Below are positions 1 to 9,372 of a stretch of 64,000 nt of DNA, one piece after another (within the stretch, counting starts at the first letter, position 1; every line of letters starts with the position of its first letter). The DNA is from Roseibium limicola (lineage in GTDB: Bacteria; Pseudomonadota; Alphaproteobacteria; Rhizobiales; Stappiaceae). Below the pieces are notes generated by a model, which was not told the DNA's origin, ran no database searches, and saw only the letters and a list, made by a program, of their open reading frames with translations. The stretch is taken from NCBI RefSeq assembly GCF_017313085.1, contig NZ_JAFLNF010000003.1:186001-250000 (forward strand), written 5' to 3'. The position numbers were made by a program, and so were the translations under genes.

Positions 1-670
1 GCATGTCATTGAGATTACCGGCCAGCCGGTCGAATTCGTCGCCATTTCCGGCAACCGGCAAGCGCCGTGTCAGGTCGCCTTCCATGATCGTGCGGCTGGT
101 GGCGGCAATCCCGTCGATGCGCTTCATCACCCGGCGGGAGACAAAGAACCAGGTCGCTCCAGCCATCAGAATGACCGAAATCAGCCAGAACTGCAGCGCA
201 TCGGAAAAGACATTGGCAAAGCGTTGCTGTTCACCGAGATCGCGCCCGACAAGCACTCTGTAGCCACCGCGCAACTCAAAAATGCGCACCAGCGCCTCGC
301 CGCTTTCCGTGCTGCCCTCGCCGGTGCTGCGGGTATAGCGCATGCGCTGCACGTCGCCGTCAGCTTCCTCCAGCACGATGGTCGGCAGTTGCGGAATGTT
401 GCCCACCAGCGGGTTGCCGGCGAAGTCGACGAGCAGATACAGGCTGGCATCGGGGCGCCGGGCCCGGCGCTCCATGCTCTCCACCAGAGCGCGCACACCG
501 CCGCGCACATATTCCTCGCTCAAGCCGGTGATTTCAGCATCCACTGTCTGCACCACCTGCGCCGCCATGATCTGGTTGGTGGTGCGGGAGATGTAGATCA
601 GCAGAAAGCCCGAGAGGGCGGTGAACACCACCAGATACAAAAACGACAGCTTGAAAGCTGTCGTTCTCAT
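1..670 (-). CDS. Sensor histidine kinase, N-terminal part (cut by window edge)
   Basis: The visible 223 residues are the sensor half of a membrane histidine kinase. A first membrane helix (about residues 7-29) is followed by a periplasmic domain of about 130 residues, a second helix (about 161-177) and the start of a HAMP linker. The dimerisation and ATPase domains lie beyond the left edge. The ATG sits 4 bp after the stop of the response regulator gene, so the two are surely co-transcribed and form one two-component system. Its place behind degP matches the order known in rhizobia and suggests an envelope-stress role, which is inference. Confidence 0.85.
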   Translation of the reverse strand, partial: MRTTAFKLSFLYLVVFTALSGFLLIYISRTTNQIMAAQVVQTVDAEITGLSEEYVRGGVRALVESMERRARRPDASLYLLVDFAGNPLVGNIPQLPTIVLEEADGDVQRMRYTRSTGEGSTESGEALVRIFELRGGYRVLVGRDLGEQQRFANVFSDALQFWLISVILMAGATWFFVSRRVMKRIDGIAATSRTIMEGDLTRRLPVAGNGDEFDRLAGNLNDM

Positions 671-674
671 GAGC

Positions 675-1361
675 CTAGTCAGCCATGTCACGGATAGAAT
701 ACCCCGCGCCTCGAATTGTGTGCAGCAGCGGCCGATCGAAATCCTTGTCGATCTTGCCACGCAGCCGTGAAATATGAACGTCGATGACGTTGGTCTGCGG
801 GTCGAAGTGGTATTCCCACACGTTCTCCAGAAGCATGGTCCGGGTCACGACCTGACCGGCATGCTGCATGAGATACTCCAACAGGCGGAACTCACGCGGC
901 TGAAGGGTGATTTCCTTGTCACCGCGCCGGCAGGAGTGCGCCATACGGTCGAGGATGAGTTCGCCAACCTGATAGGTTGTCGCCACCTCGCCACCGGCCT
1001 TTGGACGACGCCCGAGCGCTTCCACCCGAGCCAGAAGCTCAGTGAAGGCATAAGGCTTGGGCAGATAGTCATCGCTGCCCGCCTTCAGGCCTTTTACTCG
1101 GTCATCCACCTGGCCAAGCGCAGACAGGATCAGAACCGGCGTCTGGTTGGACTGGGCCCGCAGGGCCTCGATCACCGACAGCCCGTCGCGCTTCGGCAAC
1201 ATGCGATCCACGATCAACACGTCGTAAGCCACGTCGAGTGCCATTTCCAGACCGCTCTCGCCGTCACTGGCGTGATCGGCGACGTGTCCGACTTCCTTCA
1301 AACCCTTGGCCAGGTATGCCGCTGCTTCGGCGTCATCCTCGATAATCAAAATCCGCATCAT
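675..1361 (-). CDS. OmpR/PhoB-family response regulator
   Basis: A 228-residue DNA-binding regulator. The receiver domain covers residues 2-120, with the acidic pair E8-D9-D10, phosphoacceptor D52 and a conserved Lys near 102. The C-terminal winged helix includes the typical LQPREFRLLEYLM stretch and a final HTIRGAGY. Two ATGs lie in tandem, preceded by AAGGAAG. The gene is followed after 4 bp by its partner kinase and lies about 230 bp downstream of degP on the same strand. Known family role: phosphorylation by the kinase controls promoter binding. Its targets are not visible; degP is a reasonable candidate. Confidence 0.93.
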   Translation of the reverse strand: MMRILIIEDDAEAAAYLAKGLKEVGHVADHASDGESGLEMALDVAYDVLIVDRMLPKRDGLSVIEALRAQSNQTPVLILSALGQVDDRVKGLKAGSDDYLPKPYAFTELLARVEALGRRPKAGGEVATTYQVGELILDRMAHSCRRGDKEITLQPREFRLLEYLMQHAGQVVTRTMLLENVWEYHFDPQTNVIDVHISRLRGKIDKDFDRPLLHTIRGAGYSIRDMAD

Positions 1362-1415
1362 GTCTTCCTTTTAGTCGCTCCACCAACGTTGACAATCCTC
1401 CCTTCCAAAAGAACT

Positions 1416-1449
1416 CCGGCGGCAGATCCACTGTGGGATCTGCCGCCGG
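1416..1449 (-). terminator. 14-bp perfect inverted repeat between degP and the regulator gene
   Basis: CCGGCGGCAGATCC at 1416-1429 pairs perfectly with 1436-1449 around a 6-base loop. On the minus strand it is followed by AGTTCTTTTGG, a poor U-run, so it may be a weak terminator, an mRNA stabiliser for degP, or an attenuator that lowers expression of the downstream two-component genes. Confidence 0.4.
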
Positions 1450-1588
1450 CAGGTCGACTTCCTCAGGGGATCTGAGGGGGGCTTTCGAACCCCTGGGAAG
1501 CCTATGCTCCGGTGCGCAGTTTTTGCGATTCCGCACCGGACAATTCCGACCCGACTAAACTAGCCGTTCGAAAAACTAACGTTTTCAA

Positions 1589-3127
1589 TCACCCAAGGTT
1601 CATCGGCAGAGCAACAAATCGGGTTGCTTCGTTGCTTTCAACCCGGAAAAGAACGGCTTTCCGACCTTCCTTTTCAGCCTTCTTGACAGCCTCAACCACG
1701 TCATTCGGTGTCTTCACCTCGGCTCCCGCGACGGCCAGAATGCGATCTCCACGACGCAGACCCTTTTCAGCAGCGGCCCCATCAGGATCGATTTCGGCGA
1801 TGACAACGCCATCGCCTTCGACGCCGGCTTCCTGGGCGGTGAGAACCGTCAGGCCGAGGTCTTCAAGCGTGGTTTCCTCGGATTCCGTCGGAGCGGCCTC
1901 TGCCACCTGTTCGGCATCCTGCAAACGGCCGAGCTTCACCGTGACGTCCTTTTCCGACCCGTCACGCCAGACGGTGATGTCGACGTCGGTGTCAGGCGAA
2001 TAAGCGGCAATCATCTTGGACAATTCACGCGGCCCATCGACCGAGTTTCCGTCCACCGCCAGAATGGTGTCACCGGAGATCAGGCCGGCCTTGGCTGCCG
2101 GGCCGTCTTCCTGTGCATCCGCAACGATGGCGCCCTTGGCTTCCTTCAGGCCGAGGCTTTCGGCAATGTCGTCGGTGACGCCCTGAATGTGGACACCGAG
2201 CCAACCACGCACCACGGAACCATCATCCTTGAGGTCCATGATCACGTCTTTCGCCGTGCTCGACGGGATGGCGAAGGCGATGCCGACGTTGCCGCCAGAC
2301 GGCGAGAAGATCGCAGCGTTCACGCCGATCACTTCACCCTTCATGTTGAAGGCCGGACCGCCGGAGTTGCCTCGGTTGACCGGTGCATCGATCTGGATGA
2401 AGTCGTCGTAAGGGCCAGCGCCGATGTCACGACCACGGGCAGAAACGATACCGGCCGTTACTGAGCCGCCGAGCCCAAACGGGTTCCCGATCGCCACAAC
2501 CCATTCACCGACATTCGGCGCGCCATCGGCGAACTTGACGTAGGTGAAGTCGCGGTCCGCGTTATCGACCTTCAGCAGTGCCAGATCCGTGCGCTTGTCG
2601 GCGCCGACGAGCTTGGCATCGAATTCCTTGCCATCATCGGTGACGACGGTGAACTCGGTACCCTTGTCGATGACGTGATGGTTGGTGACGAGATAGCCGT
2701 CCTCAGAGATGAAGAAGCCGGAGCCCTGGGACATGCCATATCGGTGCGGACGCTCACGCTTCTGCGACTCATCGGACTTGGGACCATTCTCTCCGAAACG
2801 ACGGAAAAAGCGATAAAGCGGGTGGTCCTTCGGCAGCTCGTTGAAGAACTCATCGAAGTCATTGCCACCGAAGTTCATCATCTTCGGTTCGATTTCCTGC
2901 TTGACGCGAACGCTGACCACGGCCGGCTGAACCGCCTGGACAACAGGCGAAAAGTCCACCGGACCGGCAACGTCGACCTTGACCGGATCGGCCAGGGCAA
3001 AGCCTTGCGGCAAAACGGTTTGGGCACTGAAAGCACCGGCAATGCCGAGCATCATGGCGCCTGCCAGGAGGCGGCCCTTGGTTGCACGCAGGCCAGTTTT
3101 TTTCGGGGTGCTGCTGGTGGCTGTCAT
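1589..3127 (-). CDS. degP: Periplasmic serine endoprotease DegP/HtrA (Do family)
   Basis: A trypsin-like protease and chaperone of the periplasm that removes misfolded envelope proteins. An N-terminal signal segment (about residues 15-46) is followed by the protease domain with the catalytic triad His151 (TNHHVID), Asp181 (KRTDLALL) and Ser255 (NRGNSGGPAF), then two PDZ domains. At 512 residues it has the usual DegP/MucD length. I chose the ATG at 3127 because GAGGAAG lies 6-8 bases upstream; an in-frame GTG 15 bp further up would put that site inside the gene. It precedes a two-component pair, as in rhizobia. Confidence 0.96.
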   Translation of the reverse strand: MTATSSTPKKTGLRATKGRLLAGAMMLGIAGAFSAQTVLPQGFALADPVKVDVAGPVDFSPVVQAVQPAVVSVRVKQEIEPKMMNFGGNDFDEFFNELPKDHPLYRFFRRFGENGPKSDESQKRERPHRYGMSQGSGFFISEDGYLVTNHHVIDKGTEFTVVTDDGKEFDAKLVGADKRTDLALLKVDNADRDFTYVKFADGAPNVGEWVVAIGNPFGLGGSVTAGIVSARGRDIGAGPYDDFIQIDAPVNRGNSGGPAFNMKGEVIGVNAAIFSPSGGNVGIAFAIPSSTAKDVIMDLKDDGSVVRGWLGVHIQGVTDDIAESLGLKEAKGAIVADAQEDGPAAKAGLISGDTILAVDGNSVDGPRELSKMIAAYSPDTDVDITVWRDGSEKDVTVKLGRLQDAEQVAEAAPTESEETTLEDLGLTVLTAQEAGVEGDGVVIAEIDPDGAAAEKGLRRGDRILAVAGAEVKTPNDVVEAVKKAEKEGRKAVLFRVESNEATRFVALPMNLG

Positions 3128-3311
3128 AATCGTCTTCCTCACACAGGTAGGTCAGAAACAGAGTTCACAACGGCGGCGGCCCGTCGCGGGGAGCGATGAC
3201 CGGCGTCTTGTTGACCGTGACTATGGAGAGGGCAGTCTTACCGCTGTCTGACCGCGAGATTAAGCTTTTGTAATGTGCTCGGGTTTGGCGGTTTTCGGGG
3301 AAAAATCAGAA

Positions 3312-3325
3312 GTTACGAGCGTAAC
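3312..3325. promoter_or_regulatory. Small palindrome between degP and the GST gene
   Basis: GTTACG-AG-CGTAAC is a perfect 6+6 palindrome, about 185 bp upstream of the degP start and just after the GST stop codon. It could be an operator for degP, but no bound protein can be named from the sequence. Confidence 0.2.
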
Positions 3326-3334
3326 GATAAGGGC

Positions 3335-4042
3335 TCAAGACGGCTCCGGAAACACCACCACCGCGTCATCTGCCTGCCATTTGGCATATTTCGTCATGAT
3401 TGAGCCGAATCTGGCAGACGTCTCAAACGCCTGAAGAAGGCCGATCAACTGCGGCCAGGGTTCGGAATCGAACCAGGCCCGATCCACATTGGCGAACTGG
3501 CGCAGAAACGGCAGGAAGGCATAATCGGCCAGCGAGGCGCGATTTCCAAAGAGCCACGGCGAGATCGCAAGACGCTCGTTGATCCCTCGCAGAAAGACGG
3601 CAGCAGCCTCCCGTTCCACTGAGGCATTCGCTTCCGGATAGCGAGTGTCATACTTGAACCTGTCGAGATGCCGCTTGAAAGGCCCGTCAACTTCGGTAAT
3701 CAGCGCCAGCATCTCGTCCAGACTGCCAAGCTCCGGAGACAGCCAGCCAGACGGGTCCCGCTGGCGCAAGGCCCAGAGCATGATATCGAGGCTTTCATCC
3801 ATCACCTCCCCATCCCTCGTCAAAAGGCAGGGAACCGTCGCGCTCGGGCTGGTTGCCAGAAACTCCGGCGCCTTGTCGCGCAGAACAATTTCGCGCAGCT
3901 CCACCTGCAGGCCAGTTTCGGCAATCGCCAGTCTCGCCCGCATCGCATAAGGACAGCGGCGAAAGGAATACAGCAGCGGCAGCGCGGCTGTCGTGGGCAT
4001 CGGCGCCGAAGAAAAGCTTGCGGAAGAGGTTGTGTCGATCAT
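3335..4042 (-). CDS. Glutathione S-transferase-like protein
   Basis: A 235-residue cytosolic protein. Residues about 22-100 form the thioredoxin-fold domain with a glutaredoxin-like CPYA motif at 30-33, the cis-Pro region (SATVPCL) and the glutathione-contacting DES motif. The C-terminal helical domain follows. CPYA with an N-terminal Cys resembles the omega/YfcG/Grx2-like branch, which often has thiol-transferase rather than conjugating activity. The substrate is unknown. The first 20 residues lie outside the fold, and M15 is an alternative start. Confidence 0.85.
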   Translation of the reverse strand: MIDTTSSASFSSAPMPTTAALPLLYSFRRCPYAMRARLAIAETGLQVELREIVLRDKAPEFLATSPSATVPCLLTRDGEVMDESLDIMLWALRQRDPSGWLSPELGSLDEMLALITEVDGPFKRHLDRFKYDTRYPEANASVEREAAAVFLRGINERLAISPWLFGNRASLADYAFLPFLRQFANVDRAWFDSEPWPQLIGLLQAFETSARFGSIMTKYAKWQADDAVVVFPEPS

Positions 4043-4301
4043 GCGAGGGTTTTGCTGCCAAGACGGAAAAGGGTCAAGTCATCTCGACGGCTCCCGCCGC
4101 TATCATCACGTTGAACGACCTGACCTGAAAGCGCAAAACCTCAAGCAACCTAGTAATTATTGACATTATTTACATTGTATTTTTTCAGTTAAAACTTCTG
4201 TTTACCACATAAAAACTGAAATCATCCAACAGGCGCAAGATTCAGATAATTTTCAACATAATCCCCCATGTATATGATCGAAACAACCAGGATAAGACCA
4301 T

Positions 4302-5396
4302 ATGCTTTCATCGCTAATAGAGCTCGCCAAGGAAAGTGACAGCGAGAAACGCCGCGAGCTTCTAGGGCATGTCTCCGCGCTGTTCATCGCAGGGGCCGAG
4401 CGTTACACGAATGAAGAAAAGACCCTGTTCAATGGCGTCATGAGACGCCTTGCGGAGCTGGTCGAAGTGGGGGACCGACAGGCGTTGGCGGAAGACCTCA
4501 GCAAGGTCGACCAGACTCCTCACGATCTGGTCATGCAGCTGGCCAACGACAACATCGTCATCGCCCGCTACATGCTGCAATATTCTGATGTTCTGACCCA
4601 AGCCGATCTGATGCATCTTGCCAAGACCAAGAGCCAAGGCCATCTGCTTGCCATTTCCAAGCGCGATCATCTGGAAGCCCGCCTGACCGATGTCCTGCTG
4701 GAACGCGGCGAACAGCCGGTGCATCACTCTGTTGCAGAAAACCCGGGCGCCGAGCTTTCAAACTGGGGAGCCCGATTCCTGATCAAGCTGGCGGACAAGG
4801 ACGAGACCCTGCGGGACAACCTGCTCAGTCGACAAGACCTGACAAAAAATCATTTCGACAAGCTCATCGATCAATTGCCGGAAGACGAAGGCAAAAAGCT
4901 GCGTCATCTGTACGTGAGCAACGAGAAACTGGTGGAAGACCTGTTCCATGAAGCCAGCAAAGTGGTGGCCGCCAGTACACTTGATCGAAAAAAATCGCGG
5001 ATCAACACCAAGGTGGACATTCGCGACATCCGCAACGAGCGCAAGGATCTGAACAAGGTGTTTGCCGAATATGCCATGTCCAACCGGCTTCTTGATCTGT
5101 CTTTCCTGCTCGCCGACCTGGCGGAAATCGACCAAAAGCATGTCATCAACGTCATCCTGCGGATGGAAATCGACGGGATTGCGATTCTCTGCAAGTCCCT
5201 CGATGTCGGAGAGACCGAGTTCGGGAATTTCTGCCGGGCGCGGTGCGGCATGCTGAAGCTGCAGTGCTCAATCGCCGACAACTGGATGGCGGACTACCGC
5301 GTTTTGAGCAAGGCCGACGCCAAGCGGGTGGTTCGGTTCCTTAAAGTTCGACTGAAAACGATGGAACACAGCGACACGTTGAAACAGGCCTCCTGA
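4302..5396 (+). CDS. DUF2336 family protein (copy 1)
   Basis: A 364-residue helical, HEAT-like protein with no membrane segment. The N-terminal half has the DUF2336 pattern: acidic and basic helices, DQTPHDLVMQLANDNIVIARYMLQYS, then the HLLAISKR-type turn. The family is restricted mainly to Alphaproteobacteria and its function is not established. Two further members lie in this window (10689-12206 and 54087-55322). The gene stands alone on the plus strand between a GST gene and the repeat block. Its 160-bp upstream region is AT-rich. Confidence 0.85.
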   Translation: MLSSLIELAKESDSEKRRELLGHVSALFIAGAERYTNEEKTLFNGVMRRLAELVEVGDRQALAEDLSKVDQTPHDLVMQLANDNIVIARYMLQYSDVLTQADLMHLAKTKSQGHLLAISKRDHLEARLTDVLLERGEQPVHHSVAENPGAELSNWGARFLIKLADKDETLRDNLLSRQDLTKNHFDKLIDQLPEDEGKKLRHLYVSNEKLVEDLFHEASKVVAASTLDRKKSRINTKVDIRDIRNERKDLNKVFAEYAMSNRLLDLSFLLADLAEIDQKHVINVILRMEIDGIAILCKSLDVGETEFGNFCRARCGMLKLQCSIADNWMADYRVLSKADAKRVVRFLKVRLKTMEHSDTLKQAS

Positions 5397-6188
5397 GGCG
5401 ATACTGACGGCTCCTTCTCGACGTAGCCCCGTCCGGATACATCGGCATGGATTACCGGATCAAGTCCAATCATGACGTGGAGTGAGAGGCAGAGGCCACG
5501 AGAGACACACCGCCGTCATCCTCGGCCCTGTGCCGAGGATCCAGTCCTTCCCCATCGGCCAGACGGCAACCGAGCAGCGCCGCAAAAGTCTGGATCCCCG
5601 CCTGCGCGGGGATGACGGGAGAGAACGCGTGGCACCGCCCGCCGCCGTCATCCCATGGCGCGACCATGGGATCCATGCCGCACCCGAGCCCCACGACCAG
5701 CCCTTCGTTGACCCGAGACGGCACGGCATGGATTGCCGGATCAAGTCCGGCAATGACGGAGTGAGAGGCAGGGGCCGCGGGAACCCACCGCCGTCATCCT
5801 CGGCCCTGTGCCGAGGATCCAGTCCTTTCCCCATCGGTCAGCCGGCAACCGAGCAGCGCTGCCAAAGTCTGGATCCCCGCCTGCGCGGGGATGACGGAGG
5901 GAGAATGCGCGGCACCGCCCATCGCCGTCATCCCATGGCGCCACCATGGGAGCCATGCCGATACGTCTCGACAGGCGACAGATTTCCCGAAAAGCACCTA
6001 AACGGCATGGACTACCGGATCACCTCCGGCAATGACGGAGCTAGGGGGAACGACAATGGCGAAAGACGTGATCAGAAACAGCTAAAATGCCCAGCGTCAA
6101 TCCACGGCCCGATCACGGGAGCCATGCCGAAACCGTGCCCAACGGCCAGCCCTCGTTGACCCGAAACGGCACGGAAAAGACGTTCGGC
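5397..6188. repeat. Tandem 280-bp composite of palindromic intergenic repeats
   Basis: Between the DUF2336 gene and ccmH there is no credible gene. A unit of about 280 bp occurs twice in tandem (about 5443-5722 and 5723-6002), and a third copy begins at 6003 and breaks off near 6045. Each unit holds palindromic modules: a CCGGATCAAGTCCGG type, a CTCGGCCCTGTGCCGAGGAT type, CCCCGCCTGCGCGGGG, and CCCATGGCGCGACCATGGG. Shared offsets of 278-281 bp between matching modules show the tandem arrangement. A stray fragment of the unit recurs at about 6115-6175. They resemble REP/RIME mosaic elements of Rhizobiales. Proteins read through them are spurious. Confidence 0.9.
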
Positions 6189-6719
6189 TCAGGACCTATG
6201 TTCCCGGTCTTTGTCCAACTCAGTGTCCTGCGTATCGATCTGATCGATCAGCAGCGACAGGCGCGCCTCTTCTTCTGCTGACAATCGGGCGTCTGTCCCT
6301 TCCCCGGCCAGCGCTTTGCGCCGCCTGACGCTCAGCCAAAGGGCGAAGATGCCGAGCAAGAGTGCGGCAGGAGGGACAACCCACAGCGCTGCGTTATGCC
6401 AGGCAAAGCGTGGCTTTAGCAGCACGAACTCACCATAGCGCGAGACCAGGTAGTCGATGACTTGTGTGTCCGTGTCGCCGGCAACAAGCCGCTGGCGCAC
6501 CAGCACCCGCAGATCCTTGGCCAGCTCCGCATCGCTGTCGTCGATCGACTGGTTCTGGCAGACCAGACACCGCAGCTCGGCAGAGAGTTCTCGGGCGCGG
6601 GCCTCAAGCACAGGATCATCGAGGATCTCGTCCGGTGTCACCGCATAGGACGGCAGCAGAGCGGCACCCAACACGAGTGCAATGAGCAGGGCCTTGAAGG
6701 TGGTCTGAAGTCTGTTCAT
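6189..6719 (-). CDS. ccmH: Cytochrome c biogenesis protein CcmH (CycL)
   Basis: A 176-residue thiol-oxidoreductase of system I cytochrome c maturation. It keeps the CXXC haem-binding Cys pair of apocytochromes reduced for ligation by CcmF/CcmI. A signal peptide (1-26) is followed by the redox motif Cys51-Leu-Val-Cys54 ([11 protein letters not shown]) and a C-terminal membrane helix (about 110-131). The start at 6719 was chosen because the frame open further upstream lies inside ccmF and lacks a signal peptide. It begins 11 bp after the ccmF stop and closes the ccmI-E-F-H series. Confidence 0.95.
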   Translation of the reverse strand: MNRLQTTFKALLIALVLGAALLPSYAVTPDEILDDPVLEARARELSAELRCLVCQNQSIDDSDAELAKDLRVLVRQRLVAGDTDTQVIDYLVSRYGEFVLLKPRFAWHNAALWVVPPAALLLGIFALWLSVRRRKALAGEGTDARLSAEEEARLSLLIDQIDTQDTELDKDREHRS

Positions 6720-6729
6720 GAGCAGCGCC

Positions 6730-8724
6730 CTATTCTGCCGCAACGGCGGCGGATTTGGCGCGGGTCTTTTTGCGCGCCGGAGTGGGCGCGCCAACCCGCA
6801 AGCGCCGGTCGCCAATCGAAACGACGCCACCGAACGCCATGATCACGCAGCCAATCCAGATCAGCGTGATCAGTGGCTTGTGATAAATGCGCACATCAAC
6901 CCCGCCATCCTCACGCGCTTCACCCAGCGACAGATAAATTTGCGAGAACCACGACGTCAGAATGCCCGCTTCGGAGGTCGGCATGCGGCTGGCCTGATAG
7001 ACCCGCTTGGCCGGCTCCAGCTGTGCCACCTCCACGCCACCGCGTCGCAGCGAGAAAAGCCCGACATCTTCCTGATAGTTTGGCCCCTGACGTGGGATCA
7101 AACCGTCGAAAGTCACCTCATAGCCTGCCAGCTCGACTGAGCTACCCGGCTTCATGGTCAGGATATGCTCTTCCTGAAACGCCGAGGCGGTGACGATGCC
7201 GAGAACGGCAACCCCGACGCCGAAGTGCGCAATCGACGTTCCCCAGGCAGAACCTGGCAGACCGATCAGCCGCGACAGCGCACGGCGCGGCCCAATATCG
7301 AACAGCTTGACCCGGCCCAGTAGCTCGACGATCGAGCCGAGCATCAGCCAGACAGCCAGCCCGACACCCAATGGCGCCAGGGCGGAGGCACCACCCCACA
7401 GCCAATAGGTGAAGAGCACTGCCAGAAAGGCCAGACCAAAGGCTGCGTAAAGCCGCTGGCAGGCGGCCAGCAGATCGCCGCGTTTCCAGGCCAGAACCGG
7501 CCCGAAGGGCACGGCCATCAACAGCGGGATCATCAGCGGCCCGAAAGTCAGATTGAAGAACGGTGCGCCGACGGAGATCTTCTCGCCGGTCACCACATCC
7601 AGCACCAGCGGATACAGCGTGCCGATGAGGACAGCGGAGGCGGCCGCCGACAGGAACAGATTGTTGAGCACCAATGCGCCTTCGCGGCTGATCGGCGCGA
7701 ACAAGCCGCCCTGTTTCAGCATCGGTGCACGCCAGGCAAACAGCGACAGCGATCCACCGATGAAAAACGTCAACAGCCCCAGAATGAAGACGCCGCGCTC
7801 CGGATCTGTGGCAAAGGCATGCACTGATGTCAGCACACCGGAGCGCACCAGAAATGTGCCCAGCAACGACAGGGAGAAGGCGAAGATGGCCAGAAGCACG
7901 GTCCAGACCTTCAGGCCCTCGCGTTTTTCCATGACGATCGCCGAATGCAGCATCGCCGTTCCGACCAGCCAGGGCATCAGCGAGGCATTTTCGACCGGAT
8001 CCCAGAACCACCAGCCGCCCCAGCCGAGCTCGTAATAGGCCCAGTAGGAGCCCATGGCGATGCCAAGCGTCAGGAACACCCAGGCCAGCAGCGTCCAGGG
8101 CCGCACCCAGCGCGCCCAGGCGGCATCAATGCGCCCGAGGATCAGCGCGGCAACCGCAAACGAGAAGGTGATGGAAAAGCCGACATAGCCGATGTAGAGC
8201 AACGGCGGATGGATCGCGAGGCCGATGTCCTGCAGGATCGGGTTCAGCCCCTGCCCTTCCATCGGTGGCGTCGCGATACGTTCGAACGGGTTCGATGTGA
8301 TCAGCAGGAATGCCAGGAAACCTGTCGTCACCCAGGCCTGGACGGACAGCGTTGCTGCGCGCAAGGGAGCTGGAATATTGCGACCGAAATAGCCGACCAG
8401 CGCGCCAAAGAACACCAGGATCAGGATCCACAGCAACACCGAGCCTTCGTGGTTTCCCCAAACGCCGGAGATCTTGTAGATCAGCGGTTTGGCCGAATAG
8501 GAATTGGCGTAGACGTTGAGAACGGAAAAATCCGACGTCAGATAGGCAATGGTCAGGCTGACAAACGACAGGCTGACGAGCAGGAACAGGCTGATGGACA
8601 CGGGCGGCGCAATCGCCATCAGCGCCCGATCCTCCCGCAAGGCTCCGACCAGCGGCAGAACGCACTGAACCAGCGCGAGCGCGAATGCCAGCACCAGGGC
8701 GTAATGTCCAAGTTCAACAATCAT
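6730..8724 (-). CDS. ccmF: Haem lyase CcmF (CycK)
   Basis: A 664-residue polytopic inner-membrane protein that attaches haem to apocytochrome c after receiving it from CcmE. The tryptophan-rich WWD haem-handling motif ([12 protein letters not shown]) is at about residues 234-245. Conserved periplasmic histidines include H172 (IHPPLLY), and there are about 14 hydrophobic segments. Length and motif order match the family. It lies between ccmE (100 bp upstream) and ccmH (11 bp downstream), all on the minus strand. Confidence 0.97.
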   Translation of the reverse strand: MIVELGHYALVLAFALALVQCVLPLVGALREDRALMAIAPPVSISLFLLVSLSFVSLTIAYLTSDFSVLNVYANSYSAKPLIYKISGVWGNHEGSVLLWILILVFFGALVGYFGRNIPAPLRAATLSVQAWVTTGFLAFLLITSNPFERIATPPMEGQGLNPILQDIGLAIHPPLLYIGYVGFSITFSFAVAALILGRIDAAWARWVRPWTLLAWVFLTLGIAMGSYWAYYELGWGGWWFWDPVENASLMPWLVGTAMLHSAIVMEKREGLKVWTVLLAIFAFSLSLLGTFLVRSGVLTSVHAFATDPERGVFILGLLTFFIGGSLSLFAWRAPMLKQGGLFAPISREGALVLNNLFLSAAASAVLIGTLYPLVLDVVTGEKISVGAPFFNLTFGPLMIPLLMAVPFGPVLAWKRGDLLAACQRLYAAFGLAFLAVLFTYWLWGGASALAPLGVGLAVWLMLGSIVELLGRVKLFDIGPRRALSRLIGLPGSAWGTSIAHFGVGVAVLGIVTASAFQEEHILTMKPGSSVELAGYEVTFDGLIPRQGPNYQEDVGLFSLRRGGVEVAQLEPAKRVYQASRMPTSEAGILTSWFSQIYLSLGEAREDGGVDVRIYHKPLITLIWIGCVIMAFGGVVSIGDRRLRVGAPTPARKKTRAKSAAVAAE

Positions 8725-8823
8725 GCGTCTTGTCCGTCCTCACCGTGGCGATCCATTGCGCCGCGGCCCCTGCGTTTCCTCATAGCGGATCGCCCCTTGC
8801 GTCCCGCCACCCAATGTGGCCAC

Positions 8824-9261
8824 TCAGTCTGCGCCTTGCCAGACGCCTTTTTCCTTTAGTGCTTCGGCCACTTCCTTGGGCACGTAATTCTCGTCGTGTT
8901 TGGCCAACACGCTGTCGGCGGCGAAGACCCCGTCCGGGCCGACCACGCCTTCGGCCACCACACCTTGCCCCTCACGGAAGAGATCCGGCAAGATCCCCTT
9001 GTAGGTGACGGCGATGGTGCTGACCAAGTCGGTGACCGTGAAGGCGACATGGGCATCGTCGGAACGCACGACAGAACCTTCCTCGACCAGGCCGCCGAGG
9101 CGGATCCTCTGACCTGCCGGAATGGACTTCTGCGCGATATCCGTCGGGCTTTGAAAGAAAACGATCTGGTCGCTGAGGGCAAACAGGATCAGGCCGACGG
9201 CCAGCGCCAGAACAGCCCCGGCGACGCCAATCAAGGTCAGGCGCCTTTGCTTGCGTGTCAT
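8824..9261 (-). CDS. ccmE: Haem chaperone CcmE (CycJ)
   Basis: A 145-residue periplasmic haem carrier anchored by one N-terminal helix (about 9-29). The conserved haem-binding His122 in [10 protein letters not shown] binds haem covalently in the family, and the nearby Tyr126 is also conserved. The OB-fold core shows [13 protein letters not shown] and [14 protein letters not shown]. Located between ccmI and ccmF in the same operon. Confidence 0.97.
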   Translation of the reverse strand: MTRKQRRLTLIGVAGAVLALAVGLILFALSDQIVFFQSPTDIAQKSIPAGQRIRLGGLVEEGSVVRSDDAHVAFTVTDLVSTIAVTYKGILPDLFREGQGVVAEGVVGPDGVFAADSVLAKHDENYVPKEVAEALKEKGVWQGAD

Positions 9262-9372
9262 GTTTCGCGTCCGTCCTCTCGCAACTCGTTCCTCAAACCC
9301 GGCTGGCGCGATCCCTCACCGCTCATTCAGCCTGCCGGGCCATCTTCGTTTCGTCGTGAAGCCTCGGCTCGG

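Noticed and set aside
5482..6159. Plus-strand open frame of 225 codons across the repeat block
   Set aside because: It is a reading of palindromic repeats: the same peptide pieces recur at the 280-bp period, and there is no ribosome site or conserved domain.
6720..6830. N-terminal extension of ccmH
   Set aside because: It lies inside ccmF and would bury the signal peptide; the ATG at 6719 is the normal start.
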